DNA from: Calliopsis andreniformis
Lineage: Eukaryota; Arthropoda; Insecta; Hymenoptera; Andrenidae
Assembly (NCBI RefSeq): GCF_051401765.1
Contig: NW_027480440.1
Location: forward strand, 4,464,001 to 4,528,000
Direction: 5' to 3'
DNA: 64,000 nt
In this document: piece by piece, positions 14,001 to 27,089 of the stretch
Numbering within the stretch: the stretch's first letter is position 1
Layout: each line of letters begins with the position of its first letter
Made by a program: the position numbers and the translations under genes
The notes under the pieces: generated by a model
Told to the model about the DNA's origin: nothing
Databases searched by the model: none
What the model saw: the letters and a program-made list of their open reading frames with translations, nothing else

Positions 14001-14684
14001 CTCAATCTTCAATTCTCAATACTCAATCTTCAATCCTCAATCCTCAATCCTCAATCCTCAATCCTCAATCCTCAATCATCAATCCTCAATTCTCAATCCT
14101 CGATCGTCAATCTTCAATCCTCAATACTCAATCTTCAATCCTCAATCCTCAATACTCAATCCTCAATCCACATTCTTCAATCCTCATTCTTCAATCCTCA
14201 ATACCCAATCCTCAATCTTCAATCCTCAATCCTCAATCCTCAGTTAGCAATCCTCAATCCTCAATCCTCAGACCTCAGGCATCAATGCTCAACCCTCAGT
14301 CCTTGTCCTCAATCCACAACCCTCAATCCGCAATCCTCAATCTTCAATCATAAATATTCAATCTTCAATACTCAATACTCAATCCTCAATCCTCAATCTT
14401 CAATCCCCAATCCTCAATCCTAAATCCTCAATCCTCAACCTTCAATCCTCAACACTCAACCTTCAATCCTCAATCCTCAATCCTGAATCCTCAATCCTCA
14501 ATCCTCAATCCTCAACCCTCAATCCTCAATATTCAATCCTCAGTCTTCAATCCTCAATCCTCAATCCTCAATCCTCAATCGTCAATCCTCAGTCATCTAT
14601 CCTCAATCTTCAGTACTCAATCCTCAATCCTCAATCCTCAATCCTCAATACTCAACCATCAATCCTCAATTCTCAATACTCAAT
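7667..14684 (+). repeat. 7-kb higher-order repeat, copy 2 (7,018 bp)
   Basis: Copy 2 is collinear with copy 1 at an offset of 7,025 falling to 7,018 bp, with only scattered differences visible by eye. Its left junction is chimeric: the sequence before it (CTCAATACTCAAT preceded by CAATT) is the unit's right end, while the sequence after it (CTGCAATCC) is the unit's left end. The dyad lies at 8,893 and 10,631, and the pure 12-heptamer tract at 12,899-12,982. Differences from copy 1 include a C-to-A change near 8,469 and loss of one heptamer near 9,985. Confidence 0.93.
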
Positions 14685-17600
14685 CTGCAATCCTCAATCA
14701 TCAGTCATCACTCCTCAATCCTCATTCTTCAATCCTCAATACCGAATCCGCAATCTTCAATCCTCAATCCTCAATCCTCAATTCTCAATCCTCAATCCTC
14801 AGACCCCAGACTTCAAACATCAATACTCAACCCTCAGTCCTCGTCCTCAATTCACAACCCTCAATCCTCAATCCTCAATCTTCAATCATTAATATTCAAT
14901 CTTCAATCCTCAATCCTCAGTCCTCAATCCATAACCCTCAATCCTCAATGTTCAATCCTCAATACCCAATCCTCAGTCTTCAATCCTCAATCCTCAATCC
15001 TCAATACTCAATCTTAATCTTCAATCCTCAATACTCAATCTTCAATCCTCAATCGTCAATCCTGAATCCTCAATCTTAATCTTCAACCCTCAATACTCAA
15101 TCCTCAATCTTCTATCCTCATTCATCAACCCTCAATCCTCAATCCTCAATCCTCAATCCTCAATCATCTATCCTCAGTCCCATATCCTCAATCTTCAATA
15201 CTCAATCCTCAATACTCAATCTTCAATCCTCAATCCTCAATCCTCAATCCTCAATCCTCATTCTTCAATCCTCAACACCCAATCCTCAATGTTCAATCCT
15301 CAACCCTCAATCCTCAATTCTCAACCCTCAATCCTCAATTCTCAACCCTCAATCCTCAATCCTCAGACCTCAAACGTCAATACTCAACCCTCAGTCCACG
15401 TCCTCAATCCACAACCCTCAATCCTCAATCCTCAATCTTCAATTCTCAATCCTCAATACTCAATCCTCAATCCTCAATCCTCAGTCCTCAAACCTCAATC
15501 CTGAATCCTCAATCCTGAATCCTCAATCTTCAGCCTTCAGTCCTCAACAATCAGATGTCAATCCTCAATCCCCAATAGAATATCATCAATTCACAGTTTT
15601 CAATAGTCAATACTCAACCTGCAATCTTCAAATCTCTATCCACAAACATCAATTCTCATCATTCAACCCTCAACACTCAATCCCCAATCCTCAATCTTCA
15701 ATCCTCAATCCTCAATCGTCGATCATCAATCTTCAATACTCAATACTCAATCTTCAATCCTCCATCCTCAATCCTCAATCCTCAATCCTCAATCCTCTAT
15801 CGTCAGGCTTCAATCCTCAATACTCAATCTTCAATCCTCAATCCTCAATCCTCAATACTCAATCCTCAATACTCAACCATCAATCCTCAATTCTCAATAC
15901 TCAATAGAATATCCTGAATTCTCAGGATTCTATACTCAAACCTCAATCCTCAACCCTCAGCCCTCATTCTCAATCCTCAATCCACAATCCTCAAACCTCA
16001 ATCCTCAAGCGTCAGTACGCGTCCTCAATCCTCAAACCTCAATCCTCAATCCTCCCATATTCATTCATCAATACTCAATCTTCAATCCTCAATCCTCAAT
16101 CCTCAATGCTCATTCCTCAATCCTCAGTATTCAACACTCAACCGTCAACCATCAGTCCTCAATACTCAATCATCAATCCTCAGTTCTCAATACTCAATAG
16201 AATATACTGAATTCTCATTGTTCAATACTCAATCCACAATATTCAATAATCAAATCTCAATCCACAAACATCAATTCTCATCACTCAGTCCTCAAAACTC
16301 AGTCCTCTCTCTTCAATCCTCCATCCTCAATCCTCAATCCTCAATCCTCAATCTTCACACCTCAATACCCAATCTTCAATCCTCAATCCTAAATCCTCAA
16401 TCCTCAATGCTCAATCCTCAATCCTCAATCTTCAATCCTCAATACTCAATCTGCAATCCTCAATCATCAGTCATCACTCCTCAATCCTCATTCTTCAATC
16501 CTCAATACCGAATCCGCAATCTTCAATCCTCAATCCTCAATCCTCAATTCTCAATCCTCAATCCTCAGACCCCAGACTTCAAACATCAATACTCAACCCC
16601 CAGTCCTCGTCCTCAATTCACAACCCTCAATCCTCAATCCTCAATCTTCAATCATTAATATTCAATCTTCAATCCTCAATCCTCAGTCCTCAATCCATAA
16701 CCCTCAATCCTCAATGTTCAATCCTCAATACCCAATCCTCAGTCTTCAATCCTCAATCCTCAATCCTCAATACTCAATCTTAATCTTCAATCCTCAATAC
16801 TCAATCTTCAATCCTCAATCGTCAATCCTGAATCCTCAATCTTAATCTTCAACCCTCAATACTCAATCCTCAATCTTCTATCCTCATTCATCAACCCTCA
16901 ATCCTCAATCCTCAATCCTCAATCCTCAATCATCTATCCTCAGTCCCATATCCTCAATCTTCAATACTCAATCCTCAATACTCAATCTTCAATCCTCAAT
17001 CCTCAATCCTCAATCCTCAATCCTCATTCTTCAATCCTCAACACCCAATCCTCAATGTTCAATCCTCAACCCTCAATCCTCAATTCTCAACCCTCAATCC
17101 TCAATCCTCAGACCTCAAACGTCAATACTCAACCCTCAGTCCACGTCCTCAATCCACAACCCTCAATCCTCAATCCTCAATCTTCAATTCTCAATCCTCA
17201 ATACTCAATCCTCAATCCTCAATCCTCAGTCCTCAAACCTCAATCCTGAATCCTCAATCCTGAATCCTCAATCTTCAGCCTTCAGTCCTCAACAATCAGA
17301 TGTCAATCCTCAATCCCCAATAGAATATCATCAATTCACAGTTTTCAATAGTCAATACTCAACCTGCAATCTTCAAATCTCTATCCACAAACATCAGTTC
17401 TCATCATTCAACCCTCAACACTCAATCCCCAATCCTCAATCTTCAATCCTCAATCCTCAATCGTCGATCATCAATCTTCAATACTCAATACTCAATCTTC
17501 AATCCTCCATCCTCAATCCTCAATCCTCAATCCTCAATCCTCTATCGTCAGGATTCAATCCTCAATACTCAATCTTCAATCCTCAATCCTCAATCCTCAA

Positions 17601-18087
17601 TACTCAATCCTCAATACTCAACCATCAATCCTCAATTCTCAATACTCAATAGAATATCCTGAATTCTCAGGATTCTATACTCAAACCTCAATCCTCAACC
17701 CTCAGCCCTCATTCTCAATCCTCAATCCACAATCCTCAAACCTCAATCCTCAACCGTCAGTACGCGTCCTCAATCCTCAAACCTCAATCCTCAATCCTCC
17801 CATATTCAATCATCAATACTCAATCTTCAATCCTCAATCCTCAATCCTCAATGCTCAATCCTCAATCCTCAGTATTCAACACTCAACCGTCAACCATCAG
17901 TCCTCAATACTCAATCATCAATCCTCAGTTCTCAATACTCAATAGAATATACTGAATTCTCATTGTTCAATACTCAATCCACAATATTCAATAATCAAAT
18001 CTCAATCCACAAACATCAATTCTCATCACTCAGTCCTCAAAACTCAGTCCTCTCTCTTCAATCCTCCATCCTCAATCCTCAATCCTC
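14685..18087 (+). repeat. 1.75-kb subunit doublet in 7-kb copy 3 (a truncated at left)
   Basis: Subunit a spans 14,685-16,342 and b spans 16,343-18,087, with the same internal order and dyads (15,911 and 17,656) as in the other two copies. Private changes include CTTCACACC for CTTCACTCC near 16,355 and CAGGATTC for CAGGCTTC near 17,550. Confidence 0.85.
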
Positions 18088-21000
18088 AAGCGTCAATCCT
18101 CAATCCTCAATCGTCAACCCTCAATCCTCAGTCCTGAATCCTCAATCCGGAATCCTCAATCCTGAATCCTCAATCTTCAGCCCTCTGTCCACAACAATCA
18201 ATTGTCAATCCTCAGACCTCAATGGAATATCCTCAATTCACAGTTTTCAATACTCAATACCCATTCTTCGATCTTCAAATCTCAATCCACAAACATGAAT
18301 TCTCATCACTCAACCCCCAGCACTCAGTCCTCAATATTCAATCCTCAATCCTCAATCCTCAATCTACAATCCTCAATACTCAATCCTCAATCCTCAATCC
18401 TCAATCCTCAATCCTCAATGTTCAATACGCAATACCCAATCCTCAACCTTCAATCCTCAATCCTCAATCCTCAATCCTCAATCCTCAATCCTCAATCTTC
18501 AATCCTTAATACTCAATCTTCAATCCTCAATCCTCAATCCTCAATCCTCAATCCTCATTCTTCAATCTTCAACACCCAATCCTCAATCTTCAATCCTCAA
18601 TCCTCAATCCTCAATTCTCAATCCTCAATCCTTAATCCACAGACCTCAAACATCAATACTCAACCCTCAGTCCTCGTCCTCAATCCACAACCCTCAATCC
18701 TCGATCCTCAATCATCAATCATCAATATTCAATCTTCAATCCTCAATCCTCAATCATCAATACTCAATCCTCAATCCTCAATGTTCAATCCTCAATACCC
18801 AATCCTCAATCTTCAATCCTCAATCCTCAATCCTCAATCCTCAATCCTCAATCCTCTATCCTCAATCCTCAGTCCTCAAACCTCAATCCTGAATCCTCAA
18901 TCCTGAAACCTCATTCTTCAGCCCTGAGTCCGCAACAATCAGTTGTTAATCCTCAATCCTCAATAGAATATCCTCAATTCACAGTTTTCAATACTCAATT
19001 CTCAATCTGCAATCTTCAGATCTCAAACGTCATTACTCAACCGTCAGTCCTCGTCCTCAATCCACAATCCTCAATCCTCAATCCTCAATCCTCAATCCTC
19101 AGTCCTTAAACCTCAATCCTGAATCCTCAATCCTGAATTCTCAATCTTCAGCCCTGAGTCCGCAACAATCAGTTGTCAATCCTCAATCCTCAATAGAATA
19201 TCCTCAATTCAGTTTTCAATACTCAATTCTCAATCTGCAATCTTCAGATCTCTATCCACAAACATCAATTCTCATCACTCAACCCTCAATACTCAGTCCC
19301 CAATCCTCAATCCCGAATCCACAATCCTGAATCCTCAATCTTCAATCCTCAATCCCCAGTCCTCAATCTTCAATCCTCAATGCTGAATCCCCAATACTCA
19401 ATCCTCAGTCCTCAATCCTCAATGCTCAATCCTCAAACCTCAATACTCAACCCTCAATCCTCAATCCACAATCTTCAATCCTCAATCCTCAATACTCAAT
19501 CCTCAATCCACATCCTTCAATCCTCATTCTTCAATCCTCAATACCCAATCCTCAACCTTCAATCCTCAATTCTCAATCCTCAGTTAGCAATCCTCAATCC
19601 TCAATCCTCAGACCTCAGGCATCAATGCTCAACCCTCAGTCCTAGTCCTCAATCCTCAATCCTCAGTCTTCAATCCTCAATACTCACTCTTCAATCCTCA
19701 ATCCTCAATACTCAATCCTCAATCCACATTCTTCAATCCTCATTCTTCAATCCTCAATACCCAATCCTCAATCTTCAATCCTCAATCCTCAATCCTCGTT
19801 TCGCAACCGTCAATCCTCAATTCTCAGACCTCAGGCATCAGTACACAACCCTCAGTCCTAGTCCTCAATCCACAACCCTCAATCCTCAATCCTCAACCTT
19901 CAATCCTCAATACTCAATCTTCAATCCTCAATCCTCAATCCTCAATCCTCAATCCTCAATCCTCAATCCTCAATCCTCAATCCTCAATCCTCAATCCTCA
20001 ATCCTCAATTCTCAATCTTCAATTCTCAATACTCAATCTTCAATCCTCAATCCTCAGTCCTCAAATCTCAATTCTGAATCCTCAACCCTGAACCCTCAAT
20101 CTTCAGCCCTCAGTCCTCAACAATCAGTTGTCAATCCTCAATCCTCAATAGAATGTACTCAGTGCACAGTTTTCAATACACAATACTCAGTCTGCATTCT
20201 TCAAATCTCTATCCACAAACATCAATACTCATAACTCAACCCTCAACACTCAGTCCTCAATGTTCAATCCTCAATAGAATGTACTCAGTGCACAGTTTTC
20301 AATACACAATACTCAGCCTGCATTCTTCAAATCTCTATCCACAAACATCAATACTCATAACTCAACACTCAGTCCTCAATGTTCAATCCTCAATATTCAA
20401 CACACAACCGACAACCATCAATCCTCAATTCTCAACCATCTATCCTCAATTCTCAATACTCAATAGAATGTCCTGAATTCTCATGGTTCAATACTCAATC
20501 CACAAAATTCAATAATCAAATCTCAATCCTCAAACATCAATTCTCAACACTCAATCCTCAGTACTCAGTCCTCTCTCTTCAATCCTTCATCCTCAATCCT
20601 CAATCCTCAAGCGTCAATCCTCAAACCTGAATATTCAATCCTCAATCCTCAGTCCTCAAACCTCAATTCTGAATCCTCAATCCTGAATCCTCGATCTTCA
20701 GCCCTCAGTCCTCAACAATCAGTTGTCATTCCTCAATCCTCAATAGAATACCCTCAATTCACAACTTTCAATACTCAATACTCAATCTGCAATCTTCCAA
20801 CCTGTATCCACAAACATCAACTCTCATCACTCAACCCTCAACAATCAGTCCTCAATGTTCAATCCTCAATCCTCAATTCTCAATCTTCAATCCTCCATAC
20901 TGAATCGTCAATTCTCAACGCTCAATCGTCAATACTCAATCCTCAATCCTCAATCTTCAATCCTCAGTCCCCAATCCTCAATCTTCAATCCTCAATCCTC

Positions 21001-21723
21001 AATCCTCAATTACCAATTCTCAATCCTCAATCTTCAATTCTCAATACTCAATCTTCAATCCTCAATCCTCAATCCTCAATCCTCAATCCTCAATCCTCAA
21101 TCATCAATCCTCAATTCTCAATCCTCGATCGTCAATCTTCAATCCTCAATACTCAATCTTCAATCCTCAATCCTCAATACTCAATCCTCAATCCACATTC
21201 TTCAATCCTCATTCTTCAATCCTCAATACCCAATCCTCAATCTTCAATCCTCAATCCTCAATCCTCAGTTAGCAATCCTCAATCCTCAATCCTCAGACCT
21301 CAGGCATCAATGCTCAACCCTCAGTCCTTGTCCTCAATCCACAACCCTGAATCCGCAATCCTCAATCTTCAATCATAAATATTCAATCTTCAATACTCAA
21401 TACTCAATCCTCAATCCTCAATCCTCAATCCTCAATCTTCAATCCCCAATCCTCAATCCTAAATCCTCAATCCTCAACCTTCAATCCTCAACACTCAATC
21501 TTCAATCCTCAATCCTCAATCCTGAATCCTCAATCCTCAATCCTCAATCCTCAACCCTCAATCCTCAATATTCAATCCTCAATCTTCAATCCTCAATCCT
21601 CAATCCTCAATCCTCAATCGTCAATCCTCAGTCATCTATCCTCAATCTTCAGTACTCAATCCTCAATCCTCAATCCTCAATCCTCAATACTCAACCATCA
21701 ATCCTCAATTCTCAATACTCAAT
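14685..21723 (+). repeat. 7-kb higher-order repeat, copy 3 (7,039 bp)
   Basis: Copy 3 is collinear with copy 2 at 7,018 then 7,025 bp, and at 7,039 bp after two extra heptamers near 21,418-21,431. The dyad lies at 15,911 and 17,656, and the pure tract at 19,924-20,007. Unlike copies 1 and 2, its end runs on into AGAATATCC at 21,724 rather than returning to CTGCAATCC, so this is the native right flank of the amplified unit. The 14-bp insertion shifts the frame past a TAA and lengthens the local open frame to 367 codons. That length change is a repeat artefact. Confidence 0.93.
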
Positions 21724-22381
21724 AGAATATCCTGAATTCTCAGGATTCTATACTCAAACCTCAATCCTCAACCCTCAGCCCTCATTCTCAATCCTCAATC
21801 CACAATCCTCAAACCTCAATCCTCAACCGTCAGTCCTCGTCCTCAATCCTCAACCCTCAATCCTCAATCTTCCCATCTTCAATCATCAATACTCAATCTT
21901 CAATCCTCAGTCCTCAATCCTCAATGCTCAGTCCTCAATCCAGAATCCTCAATCCTGATTCCTCAAGCTTCAGTCCTCAACACTCAATCTTCAATCCTCA
22001 ATCCTCAATCCTCAATCCTCAATCCTCAATCCTCAATCATCAACCCTCAATCCTCAATATTCAATCCTCAATACTCAATAGAATATCCTGAATTCTCAGG
22101 ATTCTATACTCAAACCTCAATCCTCAATCCTCAATACTCAATCTTCAATCCTCAATCCTCAATCCTCAATCCTCAATCCTCAATCCTCAATCATCAATCC
22201 TCAATTCTCAATCCTCGATCGTCAATCTTCAATCCTCAATACTCAATCTTCAATCCTCAATCCTCAATACTCAATCCTCAATCCACATTCTTCAATCCTC
22301 ATTCTTCAATCCTCAATACCCAATTCTCAATCTTCAATCCTCAATCCTCAATCCTCAGTTAGCAATCCTCAATCCTCAATC
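21724..22381 (+). repeat. Mosaic bridge between the 7-kb triplet and the 2.3-kb doublet
   Basis: The bridge begins with the dyad module (21,729), which recurs at 22,085 and 22,442, spaced 356 and 357 bp. Between them, about 22,130-22,370 matches the 7-kb unit segment near 21,050-21,290 (CCTCGATCGTCAATC, CCACATTCTTC, CAGTTAGCAATCC). This is unequal reuse of triplet-derived pieces. No gene is visible. Confidence 0.7.
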
Positions 22382-24681
22382 CTCAATCCTCAATCCTCAA
22401 CCCTCAATCCTCAATATTCAATCCTCAATACTCAATAGAATATCCTGAATTCTCAGGATTCTATACTCAAACCTCAATCATCAACCCTCAGCCCTCATTC
22501 TCAATCCTCAATCCACAATCCTCAAACCTCAATCCTCAACCGTCAGTCCTCGTCCTCAATCCTCAACCCTCAATCCTCAATCTTCCCATCTTCAATCATC
22601 AATACTCAATCTTCAATCCTCAGTCCTCAATCCTCAATGCTCAGTCCTCAATCCAGAATCCTCAATCCTGAATCCTCAAGCTTCAGCCCTCAGTCCTCAA
22701 CAATCAGTTGTCAATCCTCAATCCTCAATAGAATATCATCAATTCACAGATTGCAATACTCAATACTCAATCTGCAATCTTCAAATCTCTATCCACAAAC
22801 ATCAATTCTCATCACTCAACCCTCAACACTCAGTCCCCAATCCTCAATATTGAATCCTCAATCCTCAATCCTCAATCCACAATCCTCAGCCTTCAATCCT
22901 CAATACTCAATCTTCAATCCTCAATCTTCAATCCGCAATCCTGAATTCTCAATCCTCGATCGTCAATCTTCAATCCTCATTACTCAATCTTCAATCCTCA
23001 ATCCTCAATCCTCAATCCTCAATCCTCATTCTTCAATCCTCAATACCCAATCCTCAATCTTCAACCCTCAATCCTCAATCCTCAATTCTCAATCATCAAT
23101 CCTCAGTCCTCAGTCCTCAAACCTCAATCCTCAACCCTCAGCCCTCATCCTCAATCCTCAATCCTCAATCCTCAATTCTCAATCTTCAATTCTCAATACT
23201 CAATCTTCAATCCTCCATGCTCAGTCCTCAAATCTCAATTCTGAATCCTCAACCCTGAACCCTCAATCTTCAGCCCTCAGTCCTCAACAATCAGTTGTCA
23301 ATCCTCAATCCTCAATAGAATGTACTCAGTGCACAGTTTTCAATACACAATACTCAGTCTGCATTCTTCAAATCGCTATCCACAAACATCAATTCTCATA
23401 ACTCAACACTCAACACTCAGTCCTCAATGTTCAATCCTCAATATTCAACACACAACCGACAACCATCAATCCTCAATTCTCAACCATCAATCCTCAATTC
23501 TCAATACTCAATAGAATGTCCTGAATTCTCATGGTTCAATACTCAATCCACAAAATTCAATAATCAAATCTCAATCCTCAAACATCAATTCTCAACACTC
23601 AATCCTCAGTACTCAGTCCTCTCTCTTCAATCCTTCATCCTCAATCCTCAATACTCAAGCGTCAATCCTCAAACCTCTATCTTCAATCCTCAATCCTCAG
23701 TCCTCAAACCTCAATTCTGAATCCTCAATCCTGAATCCTCGATCCTCAATACTCAAGCGTCAATCCTCAAACCTCTATCTTCAATCCTCAATCCTCAGTC
23801 CTCAAACCTCAATTCTGAATCCTCAATCCTGAATCCTCGATCTTCAGCCCTCAGTCCTCAACAATCAGTTGTCATTCCTCAATCCTCAATAGAATATCCT
23901 CAATTCACAGCTTTCAATACTCAATACTCAATCTGCAATCTTCCAACCTGTATCCACAAACATCAACTCTCATCACTCAACCCTCAACACTCAGTCCTCA
24001 ATGTTCAATCCTCAATCCTCAATTCTCAATCTTCAATCCTCCATACTGAATCTTCAATCCTCAACGCTCAATCGTCAATCCTCAATCCTCAATCCTCAAT
24101 CTTCAATCCTCAGTCCCCAGTCCTCAATCTTCAATCCTCAATCCTCAGTCCTCAATTATCAATTCTGAATCCTCAATCTTCAATCCTCAATACTCAATCT
24201 TCAATCCTCAATCCTCAATCCTCAATCCTCAATCCTCAATCCTCAATCATCTATCCTCAATTTTCAATCCTCGATCGTCAATCTTCAATCCTCAATACTC
24301 AATCTTCAATCCTCAATCCTCAATACTCAATCCTCAATCCACATTCTTCAATCCTCATTCTTCAATCCTCAATACCCAATTCTCAATCTTCAATCCTCAA
24401 TCCTCAATCCTCAGTTAGCAATCCTCAATCCTCAATCCTCAGACCTCAGGCATCAATGCTCAACCCTCAGTCCTCGTCCTCAATCCACAACCCTCAATCC
24501 TCAATCCTCAATCTTCAATCATAAATATTCAGTCTTCAATACTCGATACTCAATCCTCAATCCTCAATCCTCAATCCTCAATCTTCAATCCTCAATCCTC
24601 AATCCTCAATCCTCAATCCTCAACCTTCAGTCCTCAACACTCAATCTTCAATCCTCAATCCTCAATCCTCAATCCTCAATC
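22382..24681 (+). repeat. 2.3-kb tandem doublet, copy A
   Basis: Copy A aligns to copy B at an offset of 2,300 bp up to about 23,740 and 2,202 bp beyond. The 98-bp difference is a private local duplication in A. It contains the dyad (22,442), CAATGCTCAGTCCTCAATCC (near 22,635), AGAATGTACTCAGTGCACAG (near 23,317), and the right-arm modules of the 7-kb unit, showing shared ancestry with about 6.0-7.4 kb. Confidence 0.85.
23643..23838 (+). repeat. 98-bp local tandem duplication (14 heptamers)
   Basis: ACTCAAGCGTCAATCC occurs at 23,653 and 23,751, 98 bp (14 x 7) apart. Both copies run through AAACCTCTATCTTC and CTGAATCCTCGATC. Copy B of the doublet has a single copy, so this is a recent in-register event. 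Confidence 0.9.
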
Positions 24682-26760
24682 CTCAATCCTCAATCCTCAA
24701 CCCTCAATTCTCAATATTCAATCCTCAATACTCAATAGAATATCCTGAATTCTCAGGATTCTATACTCAAACCTCAATCCTCAACCCTCAGCCCTCATTC
24801 TCAATCCTCAATCCACAATCCTCAAACCTCAATCCTCAACCGTCAGTCCTCGTCCTCAATCCTCAACCCTCAATCCTCAATCTTCCCATCTTCCATCATC
24901 AATACTCAATCTTCAATCCTCAGTCCTCAATCCTCAATGCTCAGTCCTCAATCCAGAATCCTCAATCCTGAATCCTCAAGCTTCAGCCCTCAGTCCTCAA
25001 CAATCAGTTGTCAATCCTCAATCCTCAATAGAATATCATCAATTCACAGATTGCAATACTCAATACTCAATCTGCAATCTTCAAATCTCTATCCACAAAC
25101 ATCAATTCTCATCACTCAACCCTCAACACTCAGTCCCCAATCCTCAATATTGAATCCTCAATCCTCAATCCTCAATCCACAATCCTCAACCTTCAATCCT
25201 CAATACTCAATCTTCAATCCTCAATCTTCAATCCGCAATCCTGAATTCTCAATCCTCGGTCGTCAATCTTCAATCCTCATTACTCAATCTTCAATCCTCA
25301 ATCCTCAATCCTCAATCCTCAATCCTCATTCTTCAATCCTCAATACCCAATCCTCAGTCTTCAACCCTCAATCCTCAATCCTCAATTCTCAATCATCAAT
25401 CCTCAGTCCTCAGTCCTCAAACCTCAATCCTCAACCCTCAGCCCTCATCCTCAATCCTCAATCCTCAATCCTCAATTCTCAATCTTCAATTCTCAATACT
25501 CAATCTTCAATCCTCCATCCTCAGTCCTCAAATCTCAATTCTGAATCCTCAACCCTGAACCCTCAATCTTCAGCCCTCAGTCCTCAACAATCAGTTGTCA
25601 ATCCTCAATCCTCAATAGAATGTACTCAGTGCACAGTTTTCAATACACAATACTCAGTCTGCATTCTTCAAATCGCTATCCACAAACATCAATTCTCATA
25701 ACTCAACACTCAACACTCAGTCCTCAATGTTCAATCCTCAATATTCAACACACAACCGACAACCATCAATCCTCAATTCTCAACCATCAATCCTCAATTC
25801 TCAATACTCAATAGAATGTCCTGAATTCTCATGGTTCAATACTCAATCCACAAAATTCAATAATCAAATCTCAATCCTCAAACATCAATTCTCAACACTC
25901 AATCCTCAGTACTCAGTCCTCTCTCTTCAATCCTTCATCCTCAATCCTCAATACTCAAGCGTCAATCCTCAAACCTCTATCTTCAATCCTCAATCCTCAG
26001 TCCTCAAACCTCAATTCTGAATCCTCAATCCTGAATCCTCGATCTTCAGCCCTCAGTCCTCAACAATCAGTTGTCATTCCTCAATCCTCAATAGAATATC
26101 CTCAATTCACAGCTTTCAATACTCAATACTCAATCTGCAATCTTCCAACCTGTATCCACAAACATCAACTCTCATCACTCAACCCTCAACACTCAGTCCT
26201 CAATGTTCAATCCTCAATCCTCAATTCTCAATCTTCAATCCTCCATACTGAATCTTCAATCCTCAACGCTCAATCGTCAATCCTCAATCCTCAATCCTCA
26301 ATCTTCAATCCTCAGTCCCCAGTCCTCAATCTTCAATCCTCAATCCTCAGTCCTCAATTATCAATTCTGAATCCTCAATCTTCAATCCTCAATACTCAAT
26401 CTTCAATCCTCAATCCTCAATCCTCAATCCTCAATCCTCAATCCTCAATCATCAATCCTCAATTCTCAATCCTCGATCGTCAGTCTTCAATCCTCAATAC
26501 TCAATCTTCAATCCTCAATCCTCAATACTCAATCCTCAATCCACATTCTTCAATCCTCATTCTTCAATCCTCAATACCCAATTCTCAATCTTCAATCCTC
26601 AATCCTCAATCCTCAGTTAGCAATCCTCAATCCTCAATCCTCAGACCTCAGGCATCAATGCTCAACCCTCAGTCCTCGTCCTCAATCCACAACCCTCAAT
26701 CCTCAATCCTCAATCTTCAATCATAAATACTCAATCTTCAATACTCGATACTCAATCCTC
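24682..26760 (+). repeat. 2.3-kb tandem doublet, copy B
   Basis: Copy B matches copy A through the CATAAATA and ACTCGATACTC segment (near 26,725-26,750), then diverges. It lacks the 98-bp insertion of A. The dyad lies at 24,742. Private differences include CCTCGGTCG for CCTCGATCG near 25,255. Confidence 0.85.
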
Positions 26761-27089
26761 AATCCTCAATCCTCAATACTCAATCTTCAATCCTCTATCC
26801 TCAATCCTCAATCCTCAATCCTCAATCTTCAATCCTCAATACTCAATCTTCAATCCTCAATCCTCAATACTCAATCTTCAATCCTCAATCCTCAATCCTC
26901 AATCCTCAATCCTCAATCCTCAATCCTCAATCGTCAATCTTCAATCCTCAATACTCAATCTTCAATCCTCAATCCTCAATCCTCAATCCTCAATCCTCAT
27001 TCTTCAATCCATAACCCTCAATCCTCAATGTTCAATCCTCAATACCCAATCCTCAGTCTTCAATCCTCAATCCTCAATCCTCAATCCTC
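26761..27089 (+). repeat. Mosaic heptamer segment
   Basis: Low-divergence heptamers (CAATACTCAATCTTC alternating with pure units), ending in a CCATAACCC ... CAATGTTC module near 27,010-27,060. The segment resembles 33,000-33,260. It appears to be a junction zone between the 2.3-kb doublet and the next block; no other structure is seen. Confidence 0.6.

Noticed and set aside
20855..21958. 367-codon frame in 7-kb copy 3 as a gained gene
   Set aside because: It is a 197-codon frame in the other two copies. Two extra heptamers (14 bp) merely shift past a TAA.
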